Below are positions 1-6,489 of a stretch of 11,088 nucleotides of DNA, one piece after another. The translations under genes and the position numbers were made by a program. Origin of the DNA: Verrucomicrobia subdivision 3 bacterium UBA7542 (GTDB lineage: Bacteria; Verrucomicrobiota; Verrucomicrobiia; Limisphaerales; UBA11358); contig DLMG01000127.1 of NCBI GenBank assembly GCA_002479245.1, positions 1 to 11,088 of the forward strand. Reading direction: 5' to 3'. The notes under the pieces were generated by a model. The model saw only the letters and a program-made list of their open reading frames with translations. It was not told the DNA's origin and did no database searches. Every line of letters starts with the position of its first letter. Positions within the stretch are counted from its first letter, which is position 1.

Positions 1-252
1 GGTTTTCAAGTGACCGGTGACATCCACAGGGCCGTTGAAGACGCTGATCGGTCGTCGAAAAAACATGGCATGGAGGCAATCGCCGCCGCCATCGCCGCCG
101 GTCGGCAGTTGATTGAGGTTAAAAAGTTGGTTAGACACGGAAATTGGCTGAAATGGCTTGAGGACAATTGTAAGGGTATCGCGCGTGCGCCGCCACGGCA
201 GGTCGCGGGCGTTGGCGGAGAACCAGTCAAGCAAGGCTGGAACAATCCGTGA
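1..252 (+). pseudogene. Fragment of a DUF3102-like protein (partial, probably decayed)
   Basis: The frame is open from the first base of the window, so the true start may lie upstream; a GTG at 10 is the first possible internal start. The segment IAAAIAAGRQLIEVKKLVRHG followed by NWLKWLEDNC resembles the helical core of DUF3102 proteins, which are found in plasmid, phage and accessory regions and have no well-defined function. After LEDNC the family normally continues with a helix-turn-helix-like stretch. Here it runs instead into low-quality Arg/Pro/Gly-rich sequence and stops about 30 codons later. A +1 shift near 160-190 gives an alternative tail, but it is not convincingly family-like. 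I read it as a truncated or frameshifted remnant. It could also be a small intact hypothetical gene. The assignment rests on remembered motif shape, not a search. Confidence 0.35.
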
Positions 253-349
253 CGATTTCGGATTTGTTACGCGCCGGTTCTTTCTGCGTGTCATTACAGT
301 TGAATTTTACGGGCACGGCGGCAGGATGCAATCGTCGGGATGTCTTCCC

Positions 350-418
350 GTTTGGAGTCCCGCCTTCAGGCGGCATTGCCGATTTTCCGAAGAACCGCCT
401 AAAGGCGGGACTCCAAAC
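350..418. repeat. Palindromic interspersed repeat family R1, paired copy
   Basis: Two 24-nt arms at 350-373 and 395-418 are reverse complements at 23 of 24 positions. Each arm is also a small hairpin: CCGCC-TTCA-GGCGG at 360-373 and CCGCC-TAAA-GGCGG at 395-408. The outer 10 bp (GTTTGGAGTC / GACTCCAAAC) pair perfectly. The same architecture recurs at 6251-6321 and as a single arm at 6945-6968. This is typical of REP/BIME-type elements mobilised in trans by RAYT transposases, but none is encoded in the window, so that link is inference. Confidence 0.8.
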
Positions 419-433
419 CTGTCGTGCAAAAAA

Positions 434-461
434 CTTTGTGTTCTTTGTGTTCTTTGTGGTT
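434..461. repeat. Short 9-nt tandem repeat upstream of rnhC
   Basis: Three consecutive units of CTTTGTGTT (434-442, 443-451, 452-461; the last is CTTTGTGGTT) end 11 nt before the proposed GTG start of ribonuclease HIII. The T/G-rich strand lacks a Shine-Dalgarno sequence. It may be an A/T-rich leader or slippage-prone tract; no function is evident. Confidence 0.6.
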
Positions 462-472
462 ATCCTTTTTCA

Positions 473-1435
473 GTGAAACCGCTGACTTCCTACACGGGCA
501 AGCTCACCGACGAACAGGCGTCGGCGCTTGAAACCGCCCTGAGCTCGCGTGGCTTCAAATTTCGCGCGGTGCCCTACGCGCGGTTCGCCGGCGAAAAGGA
601 CAAAATCAACGTGGTCTTTTACGAAAGCGGCAAGCTGGTGGTGCAGGGGAAGGGGACTCAGGAATTCATCGAGTTCGTGCTGGAGCCGGAGGTCCTGAAG
701 CAGGCGCGGCTGGGATACGAGACGGTGCTGAATCCCGATTTGCTGCTGCCGCGCATCGGCGTGGACGAAAGCGGCAAGGGCGATTTCTTCGGTCCGCTGT
801 GCATCGCCGGGGTTTACATCAACGAAAATGTTGTCAAGGCGTGGAAGGATGCCGGCATCCGCGATTCCAAAAACATTTCCAGCGACAAGAAAATCAGCGA
901 GCTGGCGGAACTGATCCGCAAAACCCCCGGGTGTGTGGTGAACATCGTCACGATTGGCAACGAGGCTTACAACCGGCTTTATGCCAGAATGAAAAGCGTG
1001 AACACGATCCTGGCGTGGGGCCACGCGCGCGTGATTGAAAATTTGATGGGGCAGCGACATCAAATGAACCCCGCACCGGTCAAGGCCATCAGCGATCAGT
1101 TCGCGTCCAGCAAGGACGTGGTGGCGAAGGCGTTGATGTCGCTGGGCCGGGAGATTGAACTGGTGCAGTATCATCGGGCGGAAGAGGACCTGGCGGTGGC
1201 GGCGGCATCCATCCTGGCGCGGGACGGATTTGTAAAAGGCCTGGCGAAACTGGAAAAGGAATTCAATGTGGAACTGCCGAAAGGCGCATCGACAGCCGTG
1301 GACGAGGCGGCGAAGAAATTTGTGGTGGAGCAGGGCGCAGAGAATCTGCCGAAAATCGCCAAGGTCCATTTCCGCACGGCTTATCGGGCGCAGGGCTTGC
1401 CCGAGCCGCCGAAAAAGGAATGGCGGAAGAGTTGA
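473..1435 (+). CDS. rnhC: Ribonuclease HIII
   Basis: Cytoplasmic endonuclease that cleaves the RNA strand of RNA-DNA hybrids, with roles in R-loop and primer removal. The 320-residue product matches the usual length of about 300. Residues 1-85 form the TBP-like N-terminal substrate-binding domain that separates HIII from HII. The catalytic domain opens with GVDESGKGDFFGPL (acidic pair D98-E99), followed by DSK near 130, the NTILAWGHARVI helix, ISDQFA (D208) and the acidic cluster EED (237-239) before LAVAAASILARD. These supply the four carboxylates for metal binding; which of 237-239 is the fourth cannot be fixed by eye. GTG at 473 is chosen because upstream in-frame sequence is repeat DNA with no family resemblance. 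No clear Shine-Dalgarno site is visible, only a T/G-rich repeat tract. Confidence 0.93.
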   Translation: MKPLTSYTGKLTDEQASALETALSSRGFKFRAVPYARFAGEKDKINVVFYESGKLVVQGKGTQEFIEFVLEPEVLKQARLGYETVLNPDLLLPRIGVDESGKGDFFGPLCIAGVYINENVVKAWKDAGIRDSKNISSDKKISELAELIRKTPGCVVNIVTIGNEAYNRLYARMKSVNTILAWGHARVIENLMGQRHQMNPAPVKAISDQFASSKDVVAKALMSLGREIELVQYHRAEEDLAVAAASILARDGFVKGLAKLEKEFNVELPKGASTAVDEAAKKFVVEQGAENLPKIAKVHFRTAYRAQGLPEPPKKEWRKS

Positions 1436-1464
1436 GAATGGTTGGGCACTTGCCCTCATCCTGA

Positions 1465-1484
1465 CCTTCTCCCCCGGGAGAAGG
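1465..1484. repeat. Perfect hairpin downstream of rnhC, possible terminator
   Basis: CCTTCTCCC and GGGAGAAGG form a perfect 9-bp stem around a CC spacer, 29 nt after the rnhC stop. No T-run follows directly (the T-rich stretch at 1500-1509 is 16 nt further on), so an intrinsic terminator is not well supported. It resembles the CCTTCTCCC...GGGAGAAGG interspersed repeats common in GC-rich environmental genomes. Confidence 0.45.
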
Positions 1485-1565
1485 AACAGCGGTAGTCAGG
1501 TTTTTATTTTGCGGGTAACCATCCGGTAAATTCAGTCGTAGGTGTTTCACTGAGCCGGCGGATGA

Positions 1566-1629
1566 TTCTCCCTCTCCTTGTCCCGATTCCGAATCGGGAT
1601 GTTAGTCCGAGGGCCGGGGTGAGGGAGGG
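1566..1629. repeat. Nested inverted repeat in the rnhC-antitoxin gap
   Basis: The outer portions (TTCTCCCTCTCC on the left, GGGTGAGGGAGG on the right) are imperfectly complementary. They enclose a perfect 9-bp palindrome, TCCCGATTC-C-GAATCGGGA, at 1581-1599. The 1436-1783 gap holds this element, the smaller hairpin at 1465-1484 and the possible operator at 1754-1774. I see no coding signal in the rest of the gap. Confidence 0.5.
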
Positions 1630-1753
1630 TTTAATTTTTCTGCATTGCCGAAAAGTTTGAGCCGATTCACATCGGCTGCTACGATGTCGCATGGCCCGAC
1701 CCAATTCCATCGAACTGCCCGGCTGCGGCTGGCCTTGCTTTTAAAGTCTTGCG

Positions 1754-1774
1754 GTGACACTTTTGAGGTGTTAC
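1754..1774. promoter_or_regulatory. Possible antitoxin operator (inverted repeat)
   Basis: GTGACAC (1754-1760) and GTGTTAC (1768-1774) are inverted repeats, complementary except for one G-T pair, with a 7-nt spacer. They lie just upstream of the antitoxin start at 1784 and overlap the Shine-Dalgarno-like GAGGTG at 1765-1770. Phd/YefM-type antitoxins usually repress their own operon by binding such palindromes. The match to that role is by position only. Confidence 0.28.
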
Positions 1775-1783
1775 TTTTTCCAC

Positions 1784-2032
1784 GTGAGCACGATTACGGC
1801 AAAACAGTTGCACCAGGAAACAAAAGCGGTTTTGAACCAGCTTGAGCAGGGCGAATCTTTGGTCATCACCCGCAATGGCCGCACCATCGGGCGGATTGAG
1901 CCTTTGACGGTCCCCAAGTCGCGCGGCTGGGCGGACATCATGGGCGAAGTGTGGCAGGCGCAAAAAAGCGTCAAGGCCGCCGACCGCCTGCCGAATCCCG
2001 TTCTCCAGGAACGCCAGCGCCGTCGGCGATGA
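1784..2032 (+). CDS. Antitoxin, Phd/YefM family
   Basis: An 82-residue antitoxin that would neutralise the adjacent PIN toxin by direct binding and repress the operon. The N-terminal 45 residues have the Phd/YefM pattern: STITAKQLHQETKAVLNQLE, then GESLVITRNGRTIGRIEPL, which forms the DNA-binding, dimerising domain. The C-terminal half (GWADIMGEVWQAQ to the Arg-rich end) would be the flexible toxin-binding tail. GTG at 1784 is preferred over the in-frame GTG at 1754 because family similarity begins at STITA and GAGGTG lies at 1765-1770. Its TGA overlaps the toxin ATG by 4 nt, implying translational coupling. The Arg-rich terminus (RQRRRR) is unusual but typical of such coupled ends. Confidence 0.85.
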   Translation: MSTITAKQLHQETKAVLNQLEQGESLVITRNGRTIGRIEPLTVPKSRGWADIMGEVWQAQKSVKAADRLPNPVLQERQRRRR

Positions 2033-2457
2033 AAATTTACGCCGACACTTCCGCGCTGATCGCCTGGTTCAACCCGGCGGATGAATTTGCCCCGGCGGTA
2101 ACAACGTGGAGCCGGGAACGCGCGCCGGAGTTTTGCTGGAATCCGCTGCTGCGAATTGAATTGCGGCACAATCTTCGCCGTCTCTCCGGCAAATACGCCG
2201 CCATTGCCTGGCAGGCCTACCGTGCCAGCGAAACCTCACAACGGCTGAAGTTGGGCCTCCAACGTTTGTCCGATCTTTTGGAATGGGGCGATGAATTGAG
2301 CGCGCGTCACGCTCCAAACTCCGCCGCCGGCACCTGGGATTTTGTCCACGTTGCCGCCGCCCAACACGTCCGCGCCGAAGTGTTCATCACGTGCGACGCC
2401 GCCCAGGCGGAACTGGCCCGCGTTGCCGGCCTGACACAGGTTCAGCTTTTCAAATAA
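2029..2457 (+). CDS. PIN-domain ribonuclease toxin (VapC-like)
   Basis: A 142-residue PIN-fold nuclease; VapC toxins cleave tRNA or rRNA and halt translation when released from the antitoxin. The acidic catalytic set is visible: D6 in KIYADTSALIAW, E44 in RIELRHNL, D104 in WDFVHVAAA and D123 in ITCDAAQ. The length fits the family. ATG at 2029 overlaps the antitoxin stop, giving the usual antitoxin-first order. In-frame sequence further upstream (from 1951) overlaps the antitoxin and shows no PIN similarity. All four acids are present, so the toxin looks intact. The RNA target cannot be told from sequence. Confidence 0.88.
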   Translation: MKIYADTSALIAWFNPADEFAPAVTTWSRERAPEFCWNPLLRIELRHNLRRLSGKYAAIAWQAYRASETSQRLKLGLQRLSDLLEWGDELSARHAPNSAAGTWDFVHVAAAQHVRAEVFITCDAAQAELARVAGLTQVQLFK

Positions 2458-2483
2458 GCATCAGGCACCGGTCACTTGTGATC

Positions 2484-2966
2484 ATGCAGTCTGCATTGAA
2501 TAGTTCAACCGTTGCGGAAATGGCTTTGGTTTGCTTTCACAAATCGGTCATTCACGGCACCGGTGGATTTGCCAAAATGGACATTGCCGCCGGCACGCGC
2601 GTCATCGAATACGTAGGCGAAAAGATCACCAAGGCCGAATCGCTGCGCCGGTGCGAATCCGCCAACGAATACATTTTCTCGCTGGATGACGCGCACGACC
2701 TCGACGGCAATGTGCCGTGGAACCCGGCGCGTTTCCTGAATCACAGTTGCGACCCGAATTGCGAGGCGAAACCGGACGGCGGGTGCATCTGGATTGTGGC
2801 GCGGCGCGACATCCGGGCCGGTGAGGAAATCACATTCAACTACGGCTACGATCTGGAGGATTACCGGGAACATCCCTGCCGCTGCGGCGCGGCGGATTGC
2901 GCCGGCTATATCGTGGCCGAAGAATTATTCGAGCATGTCCGGAAGCAACACGCGCTCGTGGGGTAA
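2484..2966 (+). CDS. SET-domain protein (predicted lysine methyltransferase)
   Basis: A predicted S-adenosylmethionine-dependent protein-lysine methyltransferase of 160 residues. SET features in order: IHGTGGFA (23-30), EYVGE (42-46), RFLNHSC (83-89) with C93, the catalytic EEITFNYGYD (114-123), and a post-SET cluster C132-x-C134-x4-C139. C89 with the post-SET cysteines would form the zinc site that closes the lysine channel. It is a minimal SET plus post-SET module without other domains, as in chlamydial and verrucomicrobial examples. The substrate is unknown; bacterial relatives are proposed to act on histone-like, ribosomal or host proteins. ATG 2484 is used; GTG 2478 and ATG 2520 are in-frame alternatives, and family similarity begins only at about residue 15. 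No Shine-Dalgarno site is clear. Confidence 0.9.
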   Translation: MQSALNSSTVAEMALVCFHKSVIHGTGGFAKMDIAAGTRVIEYVGEKITKAESLRRCESANEYIFSLDDAHDLDGNVPWNPARFLNHSCDPNCEAKPDGGCIWIVARRDIRAGEEITFNYGYDLEDYREHPCRCGAADCAGYIVAEELFEHVRKQHALVG

Positions 2967-2992
2967 GCTTGATTTATCTCCCCCATGAACCT

Positions 2993-3069
2993 CTTGGGAG
3001 CGCCGGCGTTCTGCTGGCCAGTCGGGATCCAAAACCAGAACTCGCCGGCGAGACGCCAGCGCTCCCAGG
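2993..3069. repeat. Palindromic interspersed repeat family R2, copy 1
   Basis: The left arm (2993-3021, CTTGGGAGCGCCGGCGTTCT...) and right arm (3041-3069, ...GACGCCAGCGCTCCCAGG) are reverse complements at about 24 of 29 positions around a 19-nt spacer. A second copy is at 6332-6412. It lies between the SET gene and the convergent redoxin gene and could act as a transcription boundary, but it has no T-tract. Nothing else is recognisable in 2967-3173. Confidence 0.75.
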
Positions 3070-3173
3070 AACTGAACCCCTGGATCGTATCAGCCGATGT
3101 TTGACCTGGGTCAAAGAAAAAGGACGTCGGTTTAATGGCGCCCACTCCTTGGCACTGTTTTCTTAAAAGCGGT

Positions 3174-3770
3174 TTAATTCGCGTATTTAACGCCGCAACC
3201 GTAGGGCTTGGTCTGGCTCACCTCAATCGGTTTGCCGGCCATCAGGGCATCCACGGCCTCGCGGACATAGTTGCGCGCGGTGTGTGGGTCATGCTGCGGA
3301 TCGGGTTTGTTGTCAATCGCGCCCTGATAAACCAGCACACCGTTCTTATCAATCACATACATGTCCGGCGTGGTTTTCATGTCGTAGAGATGGCCAACCG
3401 CGCCGGAACTGTCATCAATCCAGGCTGTCGCAATGATTTTTTTGTCGGCGATTTCCTGTTTGGCCTGGTCGGGTGTGCGATGGCTGGGATTATTGGGGTT
3501 CACCGAATTGACGATGAGCCACACGACGCCCTTGGCGGCCATGTCTTTTTCCAACTCCTGCATCGCGCCGGTCTTGTATTGGTTGTTACAAAACGGGCAG
3601 TCGGAGTTGTAGGATTCCAGCACGACAATCTTGCCCTTGTAATCGCTGAGCTTGATTGCCTTGCCGTTGATGTCCGTGGCCGTGAAATCCGGGGCGGTTT
3701 TGCTGATTTCGGTGGCCAGCGCGGCGGAAACCAGTGTCATTGCCGTCAATAATACAAATGCTCTTTTCAT
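3174..3770 (-). CDS. Secreted AhpC/TSA-type redoxin (thiol peroxidase or thiol-disulfide protein)
   Basis: A 198-residue thioredoxin-fold protein of the AhpC/TSA superfamily. Residues 1-19 (MKRAFVLLTAMTLVSAALA) form a signal peptide with an ALA-T cleavage site, so it acts outside the cytoplasm. Family elements follow: APDFTATDINGK (26-37), the redox motif SDCPFC (C58, C61), KTTPDMYVIDKNGVLVYQG and a conserved-looking C-terminal YGCGVKY with a third cysteine, C192. The CPFC pair suggests disulfide exchange, with electrons possibly supplied by the DsbD-like reductase encoded just upstream on the same strand (inference). Start at 3770 is chosen because it begins the signal peptide; 13 more in-frame codons upstream look non-coding and cover the promoter-to-start region. 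A promoter-like pair lies at 3808-3835. No Shine-Dalgarno is seen. Confidence 0.87.
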   Translation of the reverse strand: MKRAFVLLTAMTLVSAALATEISKTAPDFTATDINGKAIKLSDYKGKIVVLESYNSDCPFCNNQYKTGAMQELEKDMAAKGVVWLIVNSVNPNNPSHRTPDQAKQEIADKKIIATAWIDDSSGAVGHLYDMKTTPDMYVIDKNGVLVYQGAIDNKPDPQHDPHTARNYVREAVDALMAGKPIEVSQTKPYGCGVKYAN

Positions 3771-3807
3771 AGGTTTAGAATTATTAATTGTTTGGTTTAG
3801 AGACACC

Positions 3808-3835
3808 AATCTAGGCGGTTTCGTTCAAAAGTCAA
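3808..3835 (-). promoter_or_regulatory. Putative sigma-70-type promoter for the redoxin gene
   Basis: On the minus strand TTGACT (3835-3830) and TAGATT (3813-3808) are separated by 16 nt and resemble the -35 and -10 hexamers (5/6 and 4/6 matches to consensus). Transcription would begin near 3800, giving a leader of about 30 nt before the ATG at 3770. This would let the redoxin be expressed independently of dsbD. Confidence 0.42.
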
Positions 3836-3852
3836 TGCGCCGTGTGTGGAGA

Positions 3853-3907
3853 GTGGCACAGGCCTTCGGCCTGTGTTTGGGCTCACAGGCGTGGACGCCT
3901 GTGCCAC
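3853..3907. repeat. Palindromic interspersed repeat family R3, copy 1
   Basis: The ends GTGGCACAGGC (3853-3863) and GCCTGTGCCAC (3897-3907) are perfectly complementary. Inside are two hairpins: CACAGGCC-TTC-GGCCTGTG (3857-3875) and CACAGGCG-TGGA-CGCCTGTG (3884-3903). Further copies are at 3985-4040 and, in degenerate form, 5261-5308. Confidence 0.85.
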
Positions 3908-3918
3908 AATACAATCCG

Positions 3919-3981
3919 TCACCGCGCCGCGCGGTCGAGGGCGTCGAGCACGATACCCAGTGTCAAAACCTCCGGCAAAAC
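3919..3981 (-). pseudogene. Duplicated 3' end of dsbD (about 20 codons)
   Basis: Read on the minus strand, this segment gives VLPEVLTLGIVLDALDRAAR and a TGA stop. It matches the real dsbD C-terminus (VLPEILTPGIVLDALDRAAR, 4053 onward) with only two substitutions. On the plus strand it lies 134 nt to the left of the true gene end. The shared 46 nt around the stop (up to about 3954) are identical, while the more internal codons have several changes. With the R3 repeat it forms a roughly 132-nt unit repeated twice. It has no start and cannot be a gene. It is a partial tandem duplication or the trace of recombination with a lost paralogue. Confidence 0.8.
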
Positions 3982-3984
3982 AAG

Positions 3985-4040
3985 GTGGCACAGGCCTCTG
4001 GCCTGTGTTTTGGAGTCACAGACGTGGACGTCTGTGCCAC
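3985..4040. repeat. Palindromic interspersed repeat family R3, copy 2
   Basis: It has the same layout as copy 1, 132 nt further on. The hairpins are CACAGGCC-TCT-GGCCTGTG (3989-4007) and CACAGACG-TGGA-CGTCTGTG (4017-4036). Compared with copy 1, the second stem has a paired change (G-C to A-T) that preserves pairing, and the loop TGGA is unchanged. It ends 13 nt past the dsbD stop and could act as its transcript end. Confidence 0.85.
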
Positions 4041-4052
4041 AAATACAATCCG

Positions 4053-6203
4053 TCACCGCGCCGCGCGGTCGAGGGCGTCGAGCACGATGCCCGGTGTCAG
4101 AATTTCGGGCAGGACGATTGGCGGCGCGGCGGGGTCCCGGGGATAAACCAAAACCAGCGGCACGCCGGCGCGGCTGAAGCGGTTCAATTCGGTCGTGATA
4201 TTGTCGGGGAATCGCGTGTAATCGCCGAGCAGGGCGACGGCGTTCATGGACTTGAGCTTCGCGCGCACGGACGGGATTTCGATGCTGGTCTTTTTGTTGA
4301 CTTGGCAGTTAACGCACCAGTCTGCGGTGAAATCCACAAACACAGGCCGGCCTGCGGCTTGTGCCTTGGCCACCGCTGCGGTGCTCCACGAATGCCACTC
4401 AATTTGATCCGGTGTCTGGCAAAAAGCATAAGTTCCAATTCCAACAGCAAGAAGAATACTGACGATCCTCGCCAGTCCGCGGCATTTTGTTCCTCTCTGT
4501 ACGAACTCGCCCCAAATCCAAGCCGCAAGGCCCAAGGCAACGAGGAACAATCCAAACCAAAGTGTACGGCTTTTGTCGAAATTCCCGGCTGCCAGCAGGA
4601 ACAACCACACAGCAGTGGCCAGCATCGGGAAACCCATGGCGATTTTGAATTTTTCCATCCACGCGCCGGGTTTGGGCAGAAATTTCAGCCACGCCGGATT
4701 CCAGCTCAACACAACGTACGGCGCGGCGAGTCCGACACCGACAGCGAGAAACATCATCAGAATCACCGGCGCTGTCTCCCTGAATGCGAAGCCGAGTGCC
4801 GTGGCCAGAACAGGTGCAGTGCAAGATGTAGCGAGCACCGTTGTTAATAGGCCGTTGAAAAATGCGCCCGCCGCGCCATGCTTCGACGCCAGTCCGCCCG
4901 CCGCGTCGAGCGCGCGTCCGCCAAGCGTGACTTCAAATACGCCGAATAGATTCAGCGCCACGAGCGTGACGAGCGTGGTGAGGCAAACGACAAAAACCGG
5001 GCTGCCAAACTGCATGCCCCAGCCGGCCCGGTGCCCGGCAGCCTTGACGCCGATGACGATGGCTGCGAGCGCGAGAAACGACACCAGCACGCCGAGCGCG
5101 TAAACAAGGCCGAGTTTGCGCACGTGCCGCGGGTCACTTCTGGATTCGCCGACAAAGCCGAGAATTTTCAGCGCGATGACCGGCAGCACGCACGGCATGA
5201 TGTTCAGAATCAATCCGCCGATGAAGGCGTAGAGCAGCATTTTCCAGAGCGGCTGTGAAAGTGGGGCAGGCATCTTGCCTGCTTGGACAGGCTGGAAGCC
5301 CGTCCCACTCTCCGGCGGCGATTGCGCGGACATTGTTTCACCGGCGGGCGCTTGGTCGCTGACGGGCATTTTGACTTCAAATCCCTCGCGCGAATTACTC
5401 ATTTGCAAAACCAACACGCCAGAAATTTCCTTTGGCCAATCGCCGGAAAATTTTTTTACAGCCTTGCGAAGGCAAATGTCGGCGGAATAGGCGGAAATGA
5501 TTTCCGTCGCAGCTTGAACTTCAAAGTTGTCGCTGGTGTTTGGAAAAAAATCTACCGAGGCAAATTTTATATTTTTGTCAGCGCCGCCCCGCCAGTTGCT
5601 CATGATAAATGATCGTGTGTCATCGTTAGTCACGTTTTCCCACCATGCTTGAAATTGATAAAAGCCGTTGGTTTGCGGCACCTTGCTTTTCCACGATTCA
5701 ATGAGCGCGGCGTCGGCGGACGCTTTGGTTTGGTCGCTGATGTTGAGGGTGGCTTCGACGTTGCCATTGCCGGGGATGCAGGCTGCCTTGCATTCGAGCC
5801 AGGAAACCTTGGCCTTCAAATCGAGCGGGCCGGGCTTCAAATCGGCGGCGAGCTTGAGCGGCACGAGCAGGACAACCTCGTCGTCGTAACCGTAGGTGGT
5901 GACTTCGACCGGCGGCAATTTTTCCGGGAGCGGCCATTGGATTTCGCCGGCGGTGACGCCGGGCGGCAATTGCCATTCGATTTTGGTGGCGTAGCCGGCA
6001 GCACCGGGATTTTTCCAGTAGGTGTGCCAGCCCGGCTCCATTTTCAAATCCACGCCGGCCAGCACAGTGTCGCCGGGACGCGCGGTGTCGGCGGACAATA
6101 TCAGCCGCGCCTGCGTGTGGGCTGCGCTGGCGGTGAGGGCCGCGAGGCAAACCCAGCCTGCCAGAATGGTTCCGATGCGTCGCACAGGGATTAGATGCCA
6201 CAT
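4053..6203 (-). CDS. dsbD: DsbD/ScsB-family transmembrane thiol-disulfide reductase
   Basis: A 716-residue inner-membrane protein that would carry electrons from cytoplasmic thioredoxin to extracytoplasmic thiol proteins. Residues 1-28 are a signal peptide. The N-terminal beta-rich domain (about 30-290) carries C138 and C142 (WLECKAACIPG), like ScsB/DsbD-alpha domains. The membrane domain (about 320-590) has the paired transmembrane cysteines C338 (NIMPCVLPV) and C461 (ATSCTAPVLA) and about eight hydrophobic helices. The C-terminal thioredoxin-like domain has the active site DWCVNC (C630, C633). All three cysteine pairs are present, so it looks functional. ATG 6203 is used; GTG at codon 7 is an alternative. 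Residues 299-315 (SGTGFQPVQAGKMPAPL) are encoded by an inserted palindromic repeat in the linker before the first helix. The redoxin gene downstream on the same strand is a possible electron acceptor. Confidence 0.92.
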   Translation of the reverse strand: MWHLIPVRRIGTILAGWVCLAALTASAAHTQARLILSADTARPGDTVLAGVDLKMEPGWHTYWKNPGAAGYATKIEWQLPPGVTAGEIQWPLPEKLPPVEVTTYGYDDEVVLLVPLKLAADLKPGPLDLKAKVSWLECKAACIPGNGNVEATLNISDQTKASADAALIESWKSKVPQTNGFYQFQAWWENVTNDDTRSFIMSNWRGGADKNIKFASVDFFPNTSDNFEVQAATEIISAYSADICLRKAVKKFSGDWPKEISGVLVLQMSNSREGFEVKMPVSDQAPAGETMSAQSPPESGTGFQPVQAGKMPAPLSQPLWKMLLYAFIGGLILNIMPCVLPVIALKILGFVGESRSDPRHVRKLGLVYALGVLVSFLALAAIVIGVKAAGHRAGWGMQFGSPVFVVCLTTLVTLVALNLFGVFEVTLGGRALDAAGGLASKHGAAGAFFNGLLTTVLATSCTAPVLATALGFAFRETAPVILMMFLAVGVGLAAPYVVLSWNPAWLKFLPKPGAWMEKFKIAMGFPMLATAVWLFLLAAGNFDKSRTLWFGLFLVALGLAAWIWGEFVQRGTKCRGLARIVSILLAVGIGTYAFCQTPDQIEWHSWSTAAVAKAQAAGRPVFVDFTADWCVNCQVNKKTSIEIPSVRAKLKSMNAVALLGDYTRFPDNITTELNRFSRAGVPLVLVYPRDPAAPPIVLPEILTPGIVLDALDRAAR
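5261..5308. repeat. Degenerate R3 palindromic repeat inside dsbD
   Basis: GTGGGGCAGGC at the left end and GCCCGTCCCAC at the right end pair at 9 of 11 positions. Inside are the hairpins GCAGGC-ATCTT-GCCTGC and GGACAGGCT-GGA-AGCCCGTCC (one mismatch). The layout matches the R3 copies at 3853 and 3985. The insertion keeps the dsbD frame and adds about 16 residues to an interdomain linker. Confidence 0.75.
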
Positions 6204-6250
6204 TTGACGGAACGTTTGAAGTGATTTCGGATGTCTCTAACTCTGGCACC

Positions 6251-6321
6251 GTTTGGAGTTCCGCGTTTACGCGGTTCAGGTAAATACCACCACCCAGCCG
6301 CCTGAAGGCGGAACTCCGAAC
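6251..6321. repeat. Palindromic repeat family R1, second paired copy
   Basis: The arms at 6251-6274 (hairpin CCGCG-TTTA-CGCGG) and 6298-6321 (hairpin CCGCC-TGAA-GGCGG) are flanked by GTTTGGAGTT and AACTCCGAAC, complementary at 9 of 10. The two inner stems differ from each other but each pairs perfectly with itself. It lies 48 nt upstream of dsbD and would be in its leader or promoter region. The 6204-6489 gap holds this element and the R2 copy next to it; I see no gene there. Confidence 0.78.
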
Positions 6322-6331
6322 AGTCTGCAAG

Positions 6332-6412
6332 CCTTGGGAACGCTGGCGTCTCGCCGGCCAGTGGAGCAGCCACCGTCATACAACAAGCCGGCGGGACGCC
6401 AGCGCTCCCAGG
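6332..6412. repeat. Palindromic repeat family R2, copy 2
   Basis: The left arm (6332-6361, CCTTGGGAACGCTGGCGTCT...) and right arm (6387-6412, GCCGGCGGGACGCCAGCG...) are imperfect reverse complements, like the copy at 2993-3069. It directly follows the R1 element at 6251-6321, making a 160-nt repeat cluster between the divergent dsbD and glycosylase genes. Confidence 0.75.
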
Positions 6413-6489
6413 ATGCTGAAGTTCAGGACGAAGCGGGCAAGCGGGTATTTCAACCGCGACTTCCAAAATGCAGTTGCCAAAAATTCCCC

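Noticed and set aside
350..461. CRISPR-like array
   Set aside because: The repeats are palindromic pairs and a 9-nt tandem tract, with no regular direct repeats separated by unique spacers and no cas genes.
158..472. N-terminal extension of ribonuclease HIII back to position 158
   Set aside because: The frame is open, but this stretch is made of the decayed DUF3102-like region, an R1 palindrome and a 9-nt tandem repeat. The family similarity begins just after GTG 473.
470..1459. Long open frame on the minus strand opposite rnhC (329 codons)
   Set aside because: Its composition is that of an antisense shadow of a GC-rich gene. It has no motif or signal, while the plus strand carries the full RNase HIII catalytic set.
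3069..3173. Intrinsic terminator between the SET and redoxin genes
   Set aside because: The R2 palindrome can fold, but no T-rich run follows on either strand at the right place.
3846..4847. Plus-strand open frame across the R3 repeats and the dsbD 3' region (333 codons)
   Set aside because: It reads through palindromic repeats and the antisense of dsbD. The repeated peptide segments simply reflect the duplicated DNA unit.
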